From GAS188 sp963794475 (GTDB taxonomy: Bacteria > Pseudomonadota > Alphaproteobacteria > Rhizobiales > Beijerinckiaceae), in assembly GCA_963794475.1 (NCBI GenBank), contig CAWCDW010000002.1, positions 248,001 to 312,000 on the forward strand: a DNA stretch of 64,000 nucleotides, written 5' to 3'. The position numbers were made by a program, and so were the translations under genes. Under the pieces are notes generated by a model. It was not told the origin of the DNA, ran no database searches, and saw nothing but the letters and a program-made list of their open reading frames with translations. Shown here in pieces: positions 8,688-19,628 of the stretch (positions are counted from its first letter, which is position 1; the number at the start of each line of letters is the position of its first letter).

Positions 8688-9419
8688 ATGATCGAGAAAG
8701 ACGTGAACGTCACTTCCCGAAACGGCGTCATCCCGAGCTTCGCGGCTTGCCCCGAGGGGCCGGGACCCTATCCCGGCATCATTCTCTACATGGATGCGCC
8801 CGGCATTCGCGAAGAGCTGCGCAATCTCGCACGCCGCATTGCCAAGCACGGCTACTTTTGTCTCCTTCCTGACATGTATTATCGCCTCGGCAGCTTGCGC
8901 TTCGATTTTGTGCGCCGAGCCGAAGGCATGCGCCCGACCATGTTCGCCGCGATGAATTCGCTCACCAACGCGCTCGTGACGGAAGACACCGCCGCCTGGC
9001 TAGGCTTCCTCGATGCACAGGAGAAAGTGAAGCCGGGTCCGATCGGGTGCGTCGGATATTGCATGAGCGGGCGCTACGTCACCACCGTGGCGGCACGATT
9101 CTCCAATCGGATCGCAGCCGCCGCTTCGCTCTACGGCGTCGGCATCGTCACCGACGCGGAGGACTCGCCCCATCTCCTCATCGATCGCATCGAGGGGGAG
9201 ATGTATTTTGCTTTTGCGGAAACCGATGAACACGTGCCGGACAATGTCATCCCGACGCTGCGGCAAACGCTCGACAAGGCGGGGACGAAATATGGGCTCG
9301 ACATCTATCCTGGCAGCCGCCACGGTTTCCAGTTCCCGGAGCGCGACGTCTATGAGACGCATGCCGCCGAGGCGTGCTGGGCGAAGATCATCGCCTTATG
9401 GGATCGTAATCTGAAATGA
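8688..9419 (+). CDS. Dienelactone hydrolase family protein
   Basis: This 243-residue alpha/beta hydrolase has the dienelactone hydrolase triad pattern: nucleophilic Cys in the elbow GYCMSG (about 127), Asp in AETDEHVPD, and His in GSRHGFQFPERD. The PGIILYMDAPGIREELR segment forms the oxyanion region. Characterised members hydrolyse dienelactone in chloroaromatic degradation, but most genomic homologues act on unknown esters, and no aromatic-pathway genes are nearby. The ATG lies 247 bases after tRNA-Pro, with a weak upstream purine tract (GAAAGA). Confidence 0.88.
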   Translation: MIEKDVNVTSRNGVIPSFAACPEGPGPYPGIILYMDAPGIREELRNLARRIAKHGYFCLLPDMYYRLGSLRFDFVRRAEGMRPTMFAAMNSLTNALVTEDTAAWLGFLDAQEKVKPGPIGCVGYCMSGRYVTTVAARFSNRIAAAASLYGVGIVTDAEDSPHLLIDRIEGEMYFAFAETDEHVPDNVIPTLRQTLDKAGTKYGLDIYPGSRHGFQFPERDVYETHAAEACWAKIIALWDRNLK

Positions 9420-9457
9420 AGGCCGGCGCTGTCTCCCGACGCGCGCCACTGGAGCAT

Positions 9458-10282
9458 CTATATGGCAAGCAAGATGAGGCTCAAGGCCCCAAATCCCACG
9501 CAGTAATAAGCGAAGGGATCGAGCGCCTTGAACTCATGCGACTTCATCCAGCGCATGAGGATGATGGTGGCGATGAAGGCCGTCACGCCGGCGACTACGC
9601 CGCCGATCAAGGCGATGCTCGTGACGTGAGCGCCGGATTTCACGAGCTTCGGCACCTCGAGAACGCCCGCCCCGAAGATGACGGGCGTCGCGAGCAGGAG
9701 CGAAAAACGCGCGGCCGCTTCGTGCTTGAGCCCGAGCAGCAACCCGCCCGCGATGGTCGCGCCTGAGCGTGAAATGCCGGGAATCAAAGCGAGACACTGC
9801 CAGATCCCGATGATCGCCGCATCCTTCAGGGTGAGCGCGGACATGGGATTGCGGCCATCCTGCTTGAGGCGCTCGACCGCGAAGAGCAGGACCCCGTTCA
9901 CGATCAAGAAGAAAGCGGCGAGGTAGGCCGAGCCGAACATGTCGCGCACATGACGCTCGAGAAAGAAGCCGGCGATGACCGCGGGGATCGTGCCGACGAT
10001 CACGAGGCCCAGCAGACCGAATTGCTCGCGGCGCCTCTTCGGGTCACGATCGAAAAAGGCGGCGGCGATCGAGAGCCAATCGCGCCAGAAATAAATCATG
10101 AGCGCGACGGCCGTGCCGAGGTGAAGCACCACGAGCAAGGGCAGGAATGCCTCCGACCTGATGTCCATGTCGGAAAGCCGCATAAGCGGGGGAAGCACCA
10201 CCGCATGGCCGAGCGAGGAAATTGGAAAAAGCTCGGTGAGCCCTTGAATGATGGCGACGATGATGGTCGAGATGAGTCCCAT
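9458..10282 (-). CDS. uppP: Undecaprenyl-diphosphatase
   Basis: The 274-residue, strongly hydrophobic protein has about eight membrane segments and both UppP signatures: IQGLTELFPISSLGHAV near the N-terminus and IPGISRSGATIAGGL in the C-half. It dephosphorylates undecaprenyl diphosphate to recycle the lipid carrier for peptidoglycan and other glycans, and its loss or overproduction affects bacitracin sensitivity. The start at MGLISTII matches the family; 27 upstream in-frame codons are polar and atypical. It lies downstream of and collinear with the merR-ihfA-fabH-plsX block, and converges on the dienelactone hydrolase gene. Confidence 0.94.
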   Translation of the reverse strand: MGLISTIIVAIIQGLTELFPISSLGHAVVLPPLMRLSDMDIRSEAFLPLLVVLHLGTAVALMIYFWRDWLSIAAAFFDRDPKRRREQFGLLGLVIVGTIPAVIAGFFLERHVRDMFGSAYLAAFFLIVNGVLLFAVERLKQDGRNPMSALTLKDAAIIGIWQCLALIPGISRSGATIAGGLLLGLKHEAAARFSLLLATPVIFGAGVLEVPKLVKSGAHVTSIALIGGVVAGVTAFIATIILMRWMKSHEFKALDPFAYYCVGFGALSLILLAI

Positions 10283-10444
10283 GAAATCCCGCCGAGGCCG
10301 CGCCCGAATCAAAGAGCGAGACGCAATTTGCTCGATTTGCGCGCATCGCGTCAATGAAATCACCGCGCCTGAGGCAGCGCCGTTTCACTGAGATGCGCCG
10401 GGGCGGAAACGAGGCTCGGCGTCGCCGCCCTTCGCGGCAAGAGC

Positions 10445-11089
10445 TCAAGCCTCGTCCGTCGCCGCCCGCGGCAGCGCTTTTTCTTCGCTGAAGGAATCGA
10501 GAAGTCGGGCGCATTCGCCAAGGTCGTCGAGAGCGACTTGTAGCAAGCGTCGATGCTCCAGGGACAACGCCGGGCGTGGACGCCGCGGCGCCGAGGGAAC
10601 TAGCGCTTCGTGATCGGAAAAAAGATCGGGGATGAGGGCGGCTTTTTCCCTCGCCCGAGATTCGGGCGCAGCCCCGGTTTGAGGTGCCGGAAGCGGCTCA
10701 GGGTCAGCTTCCGAACGCATCTCGGCATCCTCCGCCAGAGGCCCGGCCGCCCTCTCGGCCGCGTCAGCAAGGCCGCTCGCTGGTTCAATCTCGGCAAGGC
10801 CGGCGAGCTCCTCTCCCGAGGCGCCGCCCGCGCGCTGCACGACGCCTGCCCCTTGGGTCGCAAGAATGCGCTGCACGCCCTTGATCGTGTACCCCTCCCC
10901 ATAAAGCAGGCGGCGGATTCCCTTCAGGAGAAGCACGTCCGCCGGGCGATAATACCGGCGCCCTCCTGAGCGCTTCATCGGCTTGATTTGCGGAAAGCGC
11001 GTTTCCCAGAAGCGCAGGACGTGCTGGGGAATGTCGAGCTCTTCGCCCACCTCGCTGATGGTGCGATAGGCGCCGACCGCCTTGTCCAT
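10445..11089 (-). CDS. MerR family transcriptional regulator
   Basis: The 214-residue product has an N-terminal MerR winged-helix domain (YRTISEVGEELDIPQHVLRF, then GGRRYYRPADVLLLKGIRRL). An acidic, Ala/Pro-rich linker and a short helical tail (SLEHRRLLQVALDDL) follow. The start at 11089 has a strong site (GGAGG); a 35-codon upstream extension has none. No metal-binding cysteines are present. This MerR paralogue is a fixed neighbour of ihfA in alphaproteobacteria, though its targets are not known from sequence. It begins 102 bases past the ihfA end. Confidence 0.88.
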   Translation of the reverse strand: MDKAVGAYRTISEVGEELDIPQHVLRFWETRFPQIKPMKRSGGRRYYRPADVLLLKGIRRLLYGEGYTIKGVQRILATQGAGVVQRAGGASGEELAGLAEIEPASGLADAAERAAGPLAEDAEMRSEADPEPLPAPQTGAAPESRAREKAALIPDLFSDHEALVPSAPRRPRPALSLEHRRLLQVALDDLGECARLLDSFSEEKALPRAATDEA

Positions 11090-11190
11090 GCCGACCTCCA
11101 ACCGCCCTTCCCGCCCCGATGGATCAAAGGTGCCGCTCGGGCCCTTCCCCGATCGTGATGTCCCGGCGAGCGGTGGCCCCGCCTCGGATG

Positions 11191-11505
11191 TCACGCACCC
11201 TTGCCGTCGTTCTTGTGGTTGATGCGCGCTCTCAAGATGTTCGACGGCTTGAAGACGAGCACGCGGCGCGGCTCGATCGGCACCTCGACGCCCGTCTTCG
11301 GGTTGCGCCCGATTCGCCGCCCTTTCGAACGCACCAGGAAGGAGCCGAAGGAGGAAAGCTTCACCTTCTCACCTTTGGTGATCCGGGCAGACATCTCTTG
11401 CAAGACGAATTCGACGATTGAAGCGCACTCGGTCCGCGACAGGCCGAGTTTCCGGTAGACGGCCTCGGTAAGGTCCGCCCTCGTGCAGGTCTCGCCCATA
11501 GCCAC
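11191..11505 (-). CDS. ihfA: Integration host factor subunit alpha
   Basis: This 104-residue HU/IHF-fold protein starts MAMGETCTRADLTEAVYRKL and has the DNA-bending beta-arm GRRIGRNPKTGVEVPIEPR with the intercalating Pro in NPKTG. Sequence and the fabH-ihfA-merR context point to IHF alpha. As a heterodimer with IHF beta (not in this window) it bends DNA at promoters, origins and recombination sites. An alternative Met lies two codons downstream. Confidence 0.94.
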   Translation of the reverse strand: MAMGETCTRADLTEAVYRKLGLSRTECASIVEFVLQEMSARITKGEKVKLSSFGSFLVRSKGRRIGRNPKTGVEVPIEPRRVLVFKPSNILRARINHKNDGKGA

Positions 11506-11685
11506 TCCTCATTCGTCACGCCAAGCCGCGCAACCGCTGCTGATGGCCTGCCCCTCGCCTGCGCGTCGACCGTGTTGCCGGCCGTGTCATGGACCCGATA
11601 TTAGATATTAAGTCCGCGTTCGTGCAACCCAATTCCATTTTCCCGAAGGAAACTTGCGTCGCGTGCTCGAGCGCAAGACAGGGCG

Positions 11686-12663
11686 TCACCACCGGATCAG
11701 CGCCGACCCCCAGGTGAAGCCGCCCCCCATCGCCTCGAGGAGCACGAGCTGGCCTTGCTTGATCCTGCCGTCACGAACCGCCGTGTCGAGCGCCAACGGA
11801 ATGGAAGCCGCCGAGGTGTTGCCATGCTTCTCCACGGTCACGACCACCTTGTCGCGAGAGATGCCGAGCTTGTCGGCGCTCGCGTCGATGATGCGGCGAT
11901 TGGCTTGATGGGGCACGAACCAGTCGATGTCGGAAGCGCTGATCCGAGCCGCAGCGAACGCGTCCTTGATGACATCCGCAATCATGCCGACCGCATGCCG
12001 GAACACCTCCTTGCCCTCCATGCGAAGATAGCCGACCGTTTTCGTCGAGGAGGGGCCGCCGTCGACATAGAGCTTGCCTTTGTGACGCCCGTCCGACCGC
12101 AGATGCGTGGTGATCACGCCCCGCTCCGCCATGACGCCCAGATTCTCTCGCGCCTCGAGCACCACCGCGCCGGCTCCATCGCCGAACAGGACGCATGTGC
12201 CGCGATCCGTCCAATCGAGAATGCGCGAGAAGGTCTCCGAGCCGATCACGAGGGCGCGTTTGTGAGAACCGGAGGTAAGAAATTTATCGGCCGTCGCGAG
12301 CGCAAAGACGAACCCGGAGCACACCGCCTGAAGATCGAACGCGACGCCATGGGAGATGCCGAGCGCCGACTGGATCTCCGTCGCGGTCGCCGGAAACGTG
12401 TGGTCGGGCGTCGAGGTCGCGAGGATGATGAGGTCGATCTCTTGTGCGTCGATCGCGGCATCCGCGAGTGCGGCCTTCGCGGCCGCGAGCCCTAGCGTCG
12501 CCGTCGTCTCGCCGTCGCCCGCGATATGGCGTTCCTTGATGCCCGTGCGCTGCACGATCCAATCATCGGAGGTGTCGACCATCTTCGACAATTCATCATT
12601 GGTTACGACGCGGCGCGGCAGCGACGCGCCGGTGCCCAGGATCACCGATCTCGTTGTCTTCAC
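11686..12663 (-). CDS. fabH: 3-oxoacyl-[acyl-carrier-protein] synthase III
   Basis: The 325-residue thiolase-fold enzyme has the full FabH triad: Cys in QAVCSGFVFAL (about 114), His in FVPHQANRRIID and Asn in KHGNTSAASIPL. It condenses acyl-CoA with malonyl-ACP to start type II fatty-acid synthesis in the cytoplasm. Its ATG overlaps the plsX stop by 4 bases, so the two are translationally coupled. ihfA follows after about 180 bases. Confidence 0.96.
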   Translation of the reverse strand: MKTTRSVILGTGASLPRRVVTNDELSKMVDTSDDWIVQRTGIKERHIAGDGETTATLGLAAAKAALADAAIDAQEIDLIILATSTPDHTFPATATEIQSALGISHGVAFDLQAVCSGFVFALATADKFLTSGSHKRALVIGSETFSRILDWTDRGTCVLFGDGAGAVVLEARENLGVMAERGVITTHLRSDGRHKGKLYVDGGPSSTKTVGYLRMEGKEVFRHAVGMIADVIKDAFAAARISASDIDWFVPHQANRRIIDASADKLGISRDKVVVTVEKHGNTSAASIPLALDTAVRDGRIKQGQLVLLEAMGGGFTWGSALIRW

Positions 12664-13754
12664 GCGGTCCTGTCCTCGGCGTGTGTTTTCGCGGCGCGCG
12701 GCACGGCCGCATCGGAGGCCGCGCGCGCCGCGGCGAGCTCCGGCGAGCTCAAGCTCGCCTGAATCACATCGACGAGGTTGTAGCGCGCAATGTCATAGGC
12801 GAGCTCGATGGCGCTCGCGAAGCCGAGCTCATTGGTCCGTCCATGGCTCTTGATCACCACTCCGTTCAATCCGAGAAAGACGCTGCCGTTGACCTTCCGC
12901 GGATCCATCTTGTCACGCAGCGCACCGATCGCATGGCGCGCAAAAATATAGCCGATGCGCGCCATCAGGGTCCGGCTCATGGCGGCTCGCATATAGGAGG
13001 CGACCTGCCTTGCCGTCCCTTCAGCCGTCTTCAGCGCGACGTTTCCCGTGAAGCCTTCCGTGACCACCACATCGACCGAGCCGAGACCGACATCGTCTCC
13101 CTCGACGAAGCCGACATAATCGAGATCGGCGAGGTTGGCGTCGCGCAGCATGCGGCCCGCCTTGCGGATAGGCTCCAATCCCTTGATCTCCTCGACGCCC
13201 ACGTTGAGGAGTCCGACGAGGGGCTTGTCCACGTCGAAGACGACGCGCGCCATCGCGGCGCCCATCACCGCAAGGTCCGTCAGATGCTTGGCATCCGCGC
13301 CGATATTCGCGCCGACGTCGAGCACGATGCTTTCGCCGCGCGCATTGGGCCAGATAACCGCGAGCGCAGGCCGATCGACGCCCGCCATCGGGCGAAGGCA
13401 AAAAGTCGCCATGGCCATCAGCGCACCCGTGTTGCCGGCCGAGACCGCCACATCGGCCTCCTTCTTCTTCACCGCCTCGATGGCAAGCCACATCGAGGAT
13501 TTCCAGCGGCCGGCGCGCAAGGCCTGGCTCGGCTTGTCGTCCATCTTCACGGCAACATCGGTGTGATGGAAGGTGGAGAAATCCCTGACGCTCGGGTAAC
13601 GGTCGAGAAGCGGCATCACTTCGCTCTCACGCCCGTAGAGCATGTAGCGGATATCCGGGCGACGTTCGCGCGCGATCGACGCGCCGGGCACCAGCGGTTC
13701 GGGACCGTTGTCGCCCCCCATCAGGTCGATCGCGATACGAACGGTCTGCGGCAT
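12660..13754 (-). CDS. plsX: Phosphate acyltransferase PlsX
   Basis: The 364-residue product begins MPQTVRIAIDLMGGDNGPE, the PlsX N-terminus. It continues through SAGNTGALMAMATFCL, GANIGADAKHL and EGFTGNVALKTAEG. PlsX makes acyl-phosphate from acyl-ACP for PlsY in phospholipid synthesis, as a peripheral membrane enzyme. A TTG 28 codons upstream extends the frame but is unlike the family. The gene sits between yceD and fabH with a 4-base overlap into fabH. Confidence 0.95.
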   Translation of the reverse strand: MPQTVRIAIDLMGGDNGPEPLVPGASIARERRPDIRYMLYGRESEVMPLLDRYPSVRDFSTFHHTDVAVKMDDKPSQALRAGRWKSSMWLAIEAVKKKEADVAVSAGNTGALMAMATFCLRPMAGVDRPALAVIWPNARGESIVLDVGANIGADAKHLTDLAVMGAAMARVVFDVDKPLVGLLNVGVEEIKGLEPIRKAGRMLRDANLADLDYVGFVEGDDVGLGSVDVVVTEGFTGNVALKTAEGTARQVASYMRAAMSRTLMARIGYIFARHAIGALRDKMDPRKVNGSVFLGLNGVVIKSHGRTNELGFASAIELAYDIARYNLVDVIQASLSSPELAAARAASDAAVPRAAKTHAEDRTA

Positions 13755-13864
13755 GGCGTTCGTGGTTTGGCCCTTGCTTCGGTCGCCGGCCGGCTCCCCG
13801 GCGCGGCGCGACAATAGCGTTTTGCGTCCGCCGCGCAATGGCGCATGCGACGAAGGCGCTTCGG

Positions 13865-14398
13865 TTACTCCTTGGACGGAGCCTTTCCGGGATGGCGGGC
13901 CAGCACCGCGAAGGGCGAAGCCGGCCGTTCCGCTTCGCTCTTCTGATGGGAGAAGCTCACGCCTGGCTTGCGCGGATGAGGATCGAGGCCAAGCGCGAGA
14001 AACTCGAGAGTCACGGCGCCAAGATCGATCTTGCCGTCGAGAAGAAGCTCCGGCGGGTCTTCGTCATCGGGGGAAATATCGATTCGATCCGTGGGCACTT
14101 CGCGAGGCCCGGCCGCGAAGGCGAGATCGACCGGCTCTCGTATTTGGGCCTCAAACGGTTCAAGGCTCACCACGCAAGTTTGGCGCACGCTTGCCGTTAC
14201 CTCTCCCCTCACCCGCGCCCCGGGCGAGCCGGCGCTCACATGGTAGCTGCCCGAAAGCGCCTCGATGCCGAGAAGATTGAAGTGCCGCGCAACTTCTGCG
14301 CGCTGTTGCGCATTCGCCTCGACCCTGATGTCGAGGCCCGCGCGGGGAATATCAGCGACCGCGATTTCGCGCCTGAGCGGGAAAGCTTTCTGTTTCAT
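13865..14398 (-). CDS. YceD family protein (DUF177)
   Basis: The 177-residue protein of the DUF177/YceD family has a conserved core around VRGEVTASVRQTCVVSLEPF and a mid-protein acidic segment (DISPDDEDPPE). E. coli YceD is linked to 23S rRNA accumulation, and family members almost always precede plsX or rpmF. Here it lies about 110 bases upstream of plsX on the same strand, which supports the assignment. The biochemical role is not established. Confidence 0.88.
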   Translation of the reverse strand: MKQKAFPLRREIAVADIPRAGLDIRVEANAQQRAEVARHFNLLGIEALSGSYHVSAGSPGARVRGEVTASVRQTCVVSLEPFEAQIREPVDLAFAAGPREVPTDRIDISPDDEDPPELLLDGKIDLGAVTLEFLALGLDPHPRKPGVSFSHQKSEAERPASPFAVLARHPGKAPSKE

Positions 14399-14488
14399 CC
14401 ATTCTCACCCGCACGAACCGGAATATCCTGTCGCAGATAGTGACGAAGGAGGATCGCGTAAACCTTCCAGACGGCACGGCCAGCGGCG

Positions 14489-15040
14489 TCAGCTTCGACG
14501 TACCCCGGCAATGGGTTCCATCCTCTCGAAAATCGCCTCGTCGAAATCCGAGCCGAGAATGGCGTCGAGATCGAGCGCGTCGAGGCGCCGCGCGATTGTC
14601 ATGACGCGAAACGCAAGGCCTTCGGCATCTCCTTCCCCACCGGCAAAGACGTTTCGCCGCAAGGCCTCCGCCATGACCTTAGGGTCCGCGCTGCCCAAAG
14701 CCGCATGATAGGCGCTTGCCCGCCCATAAAAGGCCCTCGCCAAGGTTTTCATGCGCCGCGGCACCGCGACATCGCCAATTCCGATCTCGCGCAAGCCCTG
14801 ATCGAGCCGGCGAAAGCTGAGGTCCGTGAGATCTTGCGCCACTTCGGCGGCGGGCGCGGGAAGCATGGCGAGACGGCGCAGCACGAGAGCGAGATGCAGC
14901 GCGAGGAGCTCGAAGCGCCCCTCGAAACTGTCGGCGACGCCATAGCCCATGAAGAGGGCGGGGTCGCGCGCGAGCGCGGCGATGGAGTCATGGAGGCGTT
15001 CGATCGGCGCCAGTCGATTGCGTCTCACAAATGGCCACAT
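14489..15040 (-). CDS. Ubiquinol-cytochrome c chaperone family protein (UQCC1/Cbp3-like)
   Basis: The helical protein, about 183 residues, has the family features: MWPFVRRNRLAPIERLHDSI at the start, GYGVADSFEGRFELLALH, and RAFYGRASAYHAALG in the middle. Mitochondrial Cbp3/UQCC1 assists cytochrome b synthesis and bc1 assembly. Bacterial homologues are presumed to do the same at the inner membrane, but this is inferred. An alternative Met lies eight codons upstream (15064). It precedes yceD on the same strand and diverges from bamE. Confidence 0.85.
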   Translation of the reverse strand: MWPFVRRNRLAPIERLHDSIAALARDPALFMGYGVADSFEGRFELLALHLALVLRRLAMLPAPAAEVAQDLTDLSFRRLDQGLREIGIGDVAVPRRMKTLARAFYGRASAYHAALGSADPKVMAEALRRNVFAGGEGDAEGLAFRVMTIARRLDALDLDAILGSDFDEAIFERMEPIAGVRRS

Positions 15041-15159
15041 TCTGGCTACAAGCCTCACAGGCAAGATCGGCCCTATCCGCTAAGGCCATTGCGCATGGAG
15101 TCTTGCGTTCGCATGAAGGGCGAGCTACCGCAACCCGCACGAAACGGCCCGAGAGGGAG

Positions 15160-15720
15160 ATGGGAGATGCTCAGGTGAAAGCAAGCCTTTATCCACCGCA
15201 AGTGCCGGCCGCGGGCAAGGCCTCTTCGCGCCCGCGCCTGCTTCTCGCGGCGCTTGCGATGACGCCGCTCGTCGCCTGCGACTCCCTTCCGGCGCTTCCC
15301 TCGATAAATTCCTTCACGCCTGGCCCGATCTTCACGGGGGGCCAGACGCTGACCCATGGCTACATCTTCGACGACAAGGTGGTCGACGAGATCAAACCGG
15401 GGCTGGATGTCCAAATCGTGCTCCAGAAGCTCGGGCAACCCACCACGGTGTCGACGATCGGCAATCAGACTTTCTATTACGCATCGCAAACCACCTATCA
15501 GCGCTTCCAATTCCAGAAGCCGACGGTCGTCGACCAGCGGGTCTTCGCGGTCTATTTCGACAAGAAGTTCAAGGTCGAGCGCTTGGCGAACTGGGGCTTG
15601 CAGGACGGCAAAGTGTTCGACTTCATCAGCCGAACCACGCCGACGAGCGGCATCGAGCAGAGCCTCTTGCGGCAGATCTTCAACGGCTCGACAAGGTTCA
15701 ACCCCTTTGGAGCGCAATGA
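15160..15720 (+). CDS. bamE: Outer membrane protein assembly factor BamE (SmpA/OmlA lipoprotein)
   Basis: The 186-residue product has an N-terminal hydrophobic stretch ending in a lipobox (MTPLVAC, Cys near residue 40). This is followed by the SmpA/OmlA fold, with GLDVQIVLQKLGQPTTVS and FYYASQTTYQRFQFQKP. BamE is a lipoprotein of the BAM complex on the periplasmic side of the outer membrane. The region before the signal core is long (about 28 residues), so the true start may be a few codons later. It diverges from the bc1 chaperone gene and ends 42 bases before a strong terminator. Confidence 0.9.
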   Translation: MGDAQVKASLYPPQVPAAGKASSRPRLLLAALAMTPLVACDSLPALPSINSFTPGPIFTGGQTLTHGYIFDDKVVDEIKPGLDVQIVLQKLGQPTTVSTIGNQTFYYASQTTYQRFQFQKPTVVDQRVFAVYFDKKFKVERLANWGLQDGKVFDFISRTTPTSGIEQSLLRQIFNGSTRFNPFGAQ

Positions 15721-15762
15721 GAGCGAGGGCCGATCCCCTCCCTCGCGAGCACGGTTTGCGCG

Positions 15763-15800
15763 AACGAAAAACCCCGCGATTGCTCGCGGGGTTTTTCGTT
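15763..15800. terminator. Bidirectional rho-independent terminator
   Basis: A perfect 17-bp inverted repeat has arms AACGAAAAACCCCGCGA (15763-15779) and TCGCGGGGTTTTTCGTT (15784-15800) and a 4-base loop TTGC. The GC core is flanked by A and T runs on both sides, so it can terminate bamE (plus) and hppA (minus), which converge here. Confidence 0.93.
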
Positions 15801-15827
15801 TTTCGCCTTCCTCAAAAGAAGGAGCTG

Positions 15828-17972
<2,145 letters not shown>

Positions 17973-18155
17973 AAGCTCTTCTCCAGAAGGTGATCGCGAG
18001 GCTACTCCCGGCCCGACGCGGGCGCGTGAACAGATGACGCGGAGGGATTTGCCCCAAAAACTGCCGCCCTTCTGCCAAACTTGGCGCTGGCACGCAACCA
18101 GCGATGCACATCCGGGAATGGCGGGGCGGCGGGCCGAGCGGCTTGGCGGGCGCCT

Positions 18156-19355
18156 TCAGGCGGCCGCGAAGCGATGGGCGCGCCTCGAGGCAAAAATGAG
18201 CGCGGCGCCGAGGAAAGCGGCCGGAAAGGCCGCGGCTGCGATGCCGGTCCAGCCGAAAACATCGAGCAAAACACCTGAAAAATAGGCGGCGAATGCGGTG
18301 CCGCCGAAGACGACGAAGTCATTTGTCGCCTGCACTTTGGCGCGTTCCTCGAGGCGCGTGACGCTCATCACGGCGGCCGTCGCCGAAAGAAAGGCGAAGT
18401 TCCAGCCGACGCCGAGCAGGAAGAGCGCGACTTCGAAGTGGAGCACGCTGATTCCCGCCTCGGCCACGGTTCCGCAAATAAGGAAGATCGCGCAGCCGGT
18501 AAGGCCGATGCGGCGAATGCCGAATCGCGAAATCAGGCGGCCGGTGACGAAGCTCGGCGCGTACATGCCCAAGATGTGCCATTGGATCGCGTCGGTGGCG
18601 TTCGTGACCGGTAAGCCGCAGCCGACCATGGCGAGCGGCGTCGAGGTCATGATCAGGTTCATGACGCCTTGCGAAACCATGCCGAGCAACATGGCTGCGG
18701 CGAGCCTGCCATCGGCGAGGATCTCTCCAATCGGCCTTCCGCTCTTTTTCGGCCGCACCTGTTGCGGCGGCACGCGCAACGCCAAAAGCACAAAGAAGGC
18801 GACAACGGCGAAAGCCGCTTGCGCGATGTAAGTAGCGGCAAACAGATAAGGCAGCCACATGTCCTGCGTGAAGTTCACGAGCCGCGTGCCGACAAAAGCC
18901 GAGGCGACGCCGCCGCCTAGCGCCAGTGCAATGGCGCGCGGACGATAAGCGGGCGTCGCCGTATCGGCCGCGGCGAAGCGATATTGCCCGACAAAGGCCT
19001 GGTAGGCACCGGCCGAGCAAGTCGCGAGGCAGAAAAGCGCGAAACTCCCATGAACGATGGCCGTCGCGCCGAGAAGACCAGCCACCACGCCGAAAAGCGC
19101 GCCGCCGGCAAAGCCATTGCGGCGACCGAAGCGCCGCATGGAAAAGGCGGCCGGAAAGGCCGAAGCAGCCGTACCGATCACGAAGGTGAGCACCGGGATC
19201 GTGGCGAGCTTCATCTCGCCGGTCAACGCGCGCCCGACGAGCCCGCTCGTCGCGATCACGACGCTGGCATTCGCGCCGGCGAGCGCCGCGCCCGCCGCTA
19301 GAATCCAGGCATTGAATCTTGCCAGGCGGTCACCCGCGTCCTTCATCACGGCCAT
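18156..19355 (-). CDS. MFS transporter
   Basis: The 399-residue protein has about twelve hydrophobic segments in two six-helix halves. Between helices 2 and 3 is an MFS loop-like basic motif (MRRFGRRNGFAGGALFG). Substrate cannot be told; the sequence resembles a Rhizobiales subgroup of uncharacterised MFS permeases. It lies alone, 183 bases from hppA and divergent from the sulfurtransferase gene. Confidence 0.85.
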   Translation of the reverse strand: MAVMKDAGDRLARFNAWILAAGAALAGANASVVIATSGLVGRALTGEMKLATIPVLTFVIGTAASAFPAAFSMRRFGRRNGFAGGALFGVVAGLLGATAIVHGSFALFCLATCSAGAYQAFVGQYRFAAADTATPAYRPRAIALALGGGVASAFVGTRLVNFTQDMWLPYLFAATYIAQAAFAVVAFFVLLALRVPPQQVRPKKSGRPIGEILADGRLAAAMLLGMVSQGVMNLIMTSTPLAMVGCGLPVTNATDAIQWHILGMYAPSFVTGRLISRFGIRRIGLTGCAIFLICGTVAEAGISVLHFEVALFLLGVGWNFAFLSATAAVMSVTRLEERAKVQATNDFVVFGGTAFAAYFSGVLLDVFGWTGIAAAAFPAAFLGAALIFASRRAHRFAAA

Positions 19356-19628
19356 GTCGTTTGATCCTCGACGTGCTTTTCGGAAACGGCATGGACGCTT
19401 GCGGCAAGCCCAAATCGCTCAAGAAGCGATTGCCGTCTTTGATTCTATCGCCCGAGCGGCATGCGATGGCCAAATCACGAGAGCGTCAACGGCAAGCTTT
19501 CATGGCTGCCATCCGTCGGATCCGGCGCGTCTTCACCTTCGACCCCCTCTCGTCCGTGAGCTTGGACAGGGAGGAGGCAGTGCGTCTATCCTGGCGGCGG
19601 CCCGTCTCACCGCGATCTGGAGCGCCCG

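Noticed and set aside
8243..8731. Open frame opposite tRNA-Pro reading SEREDLNLRPLVPQTSALTG
   Set aside because: This is the well-known spurious antisense translation of a tRNA; the strand carries no gene.
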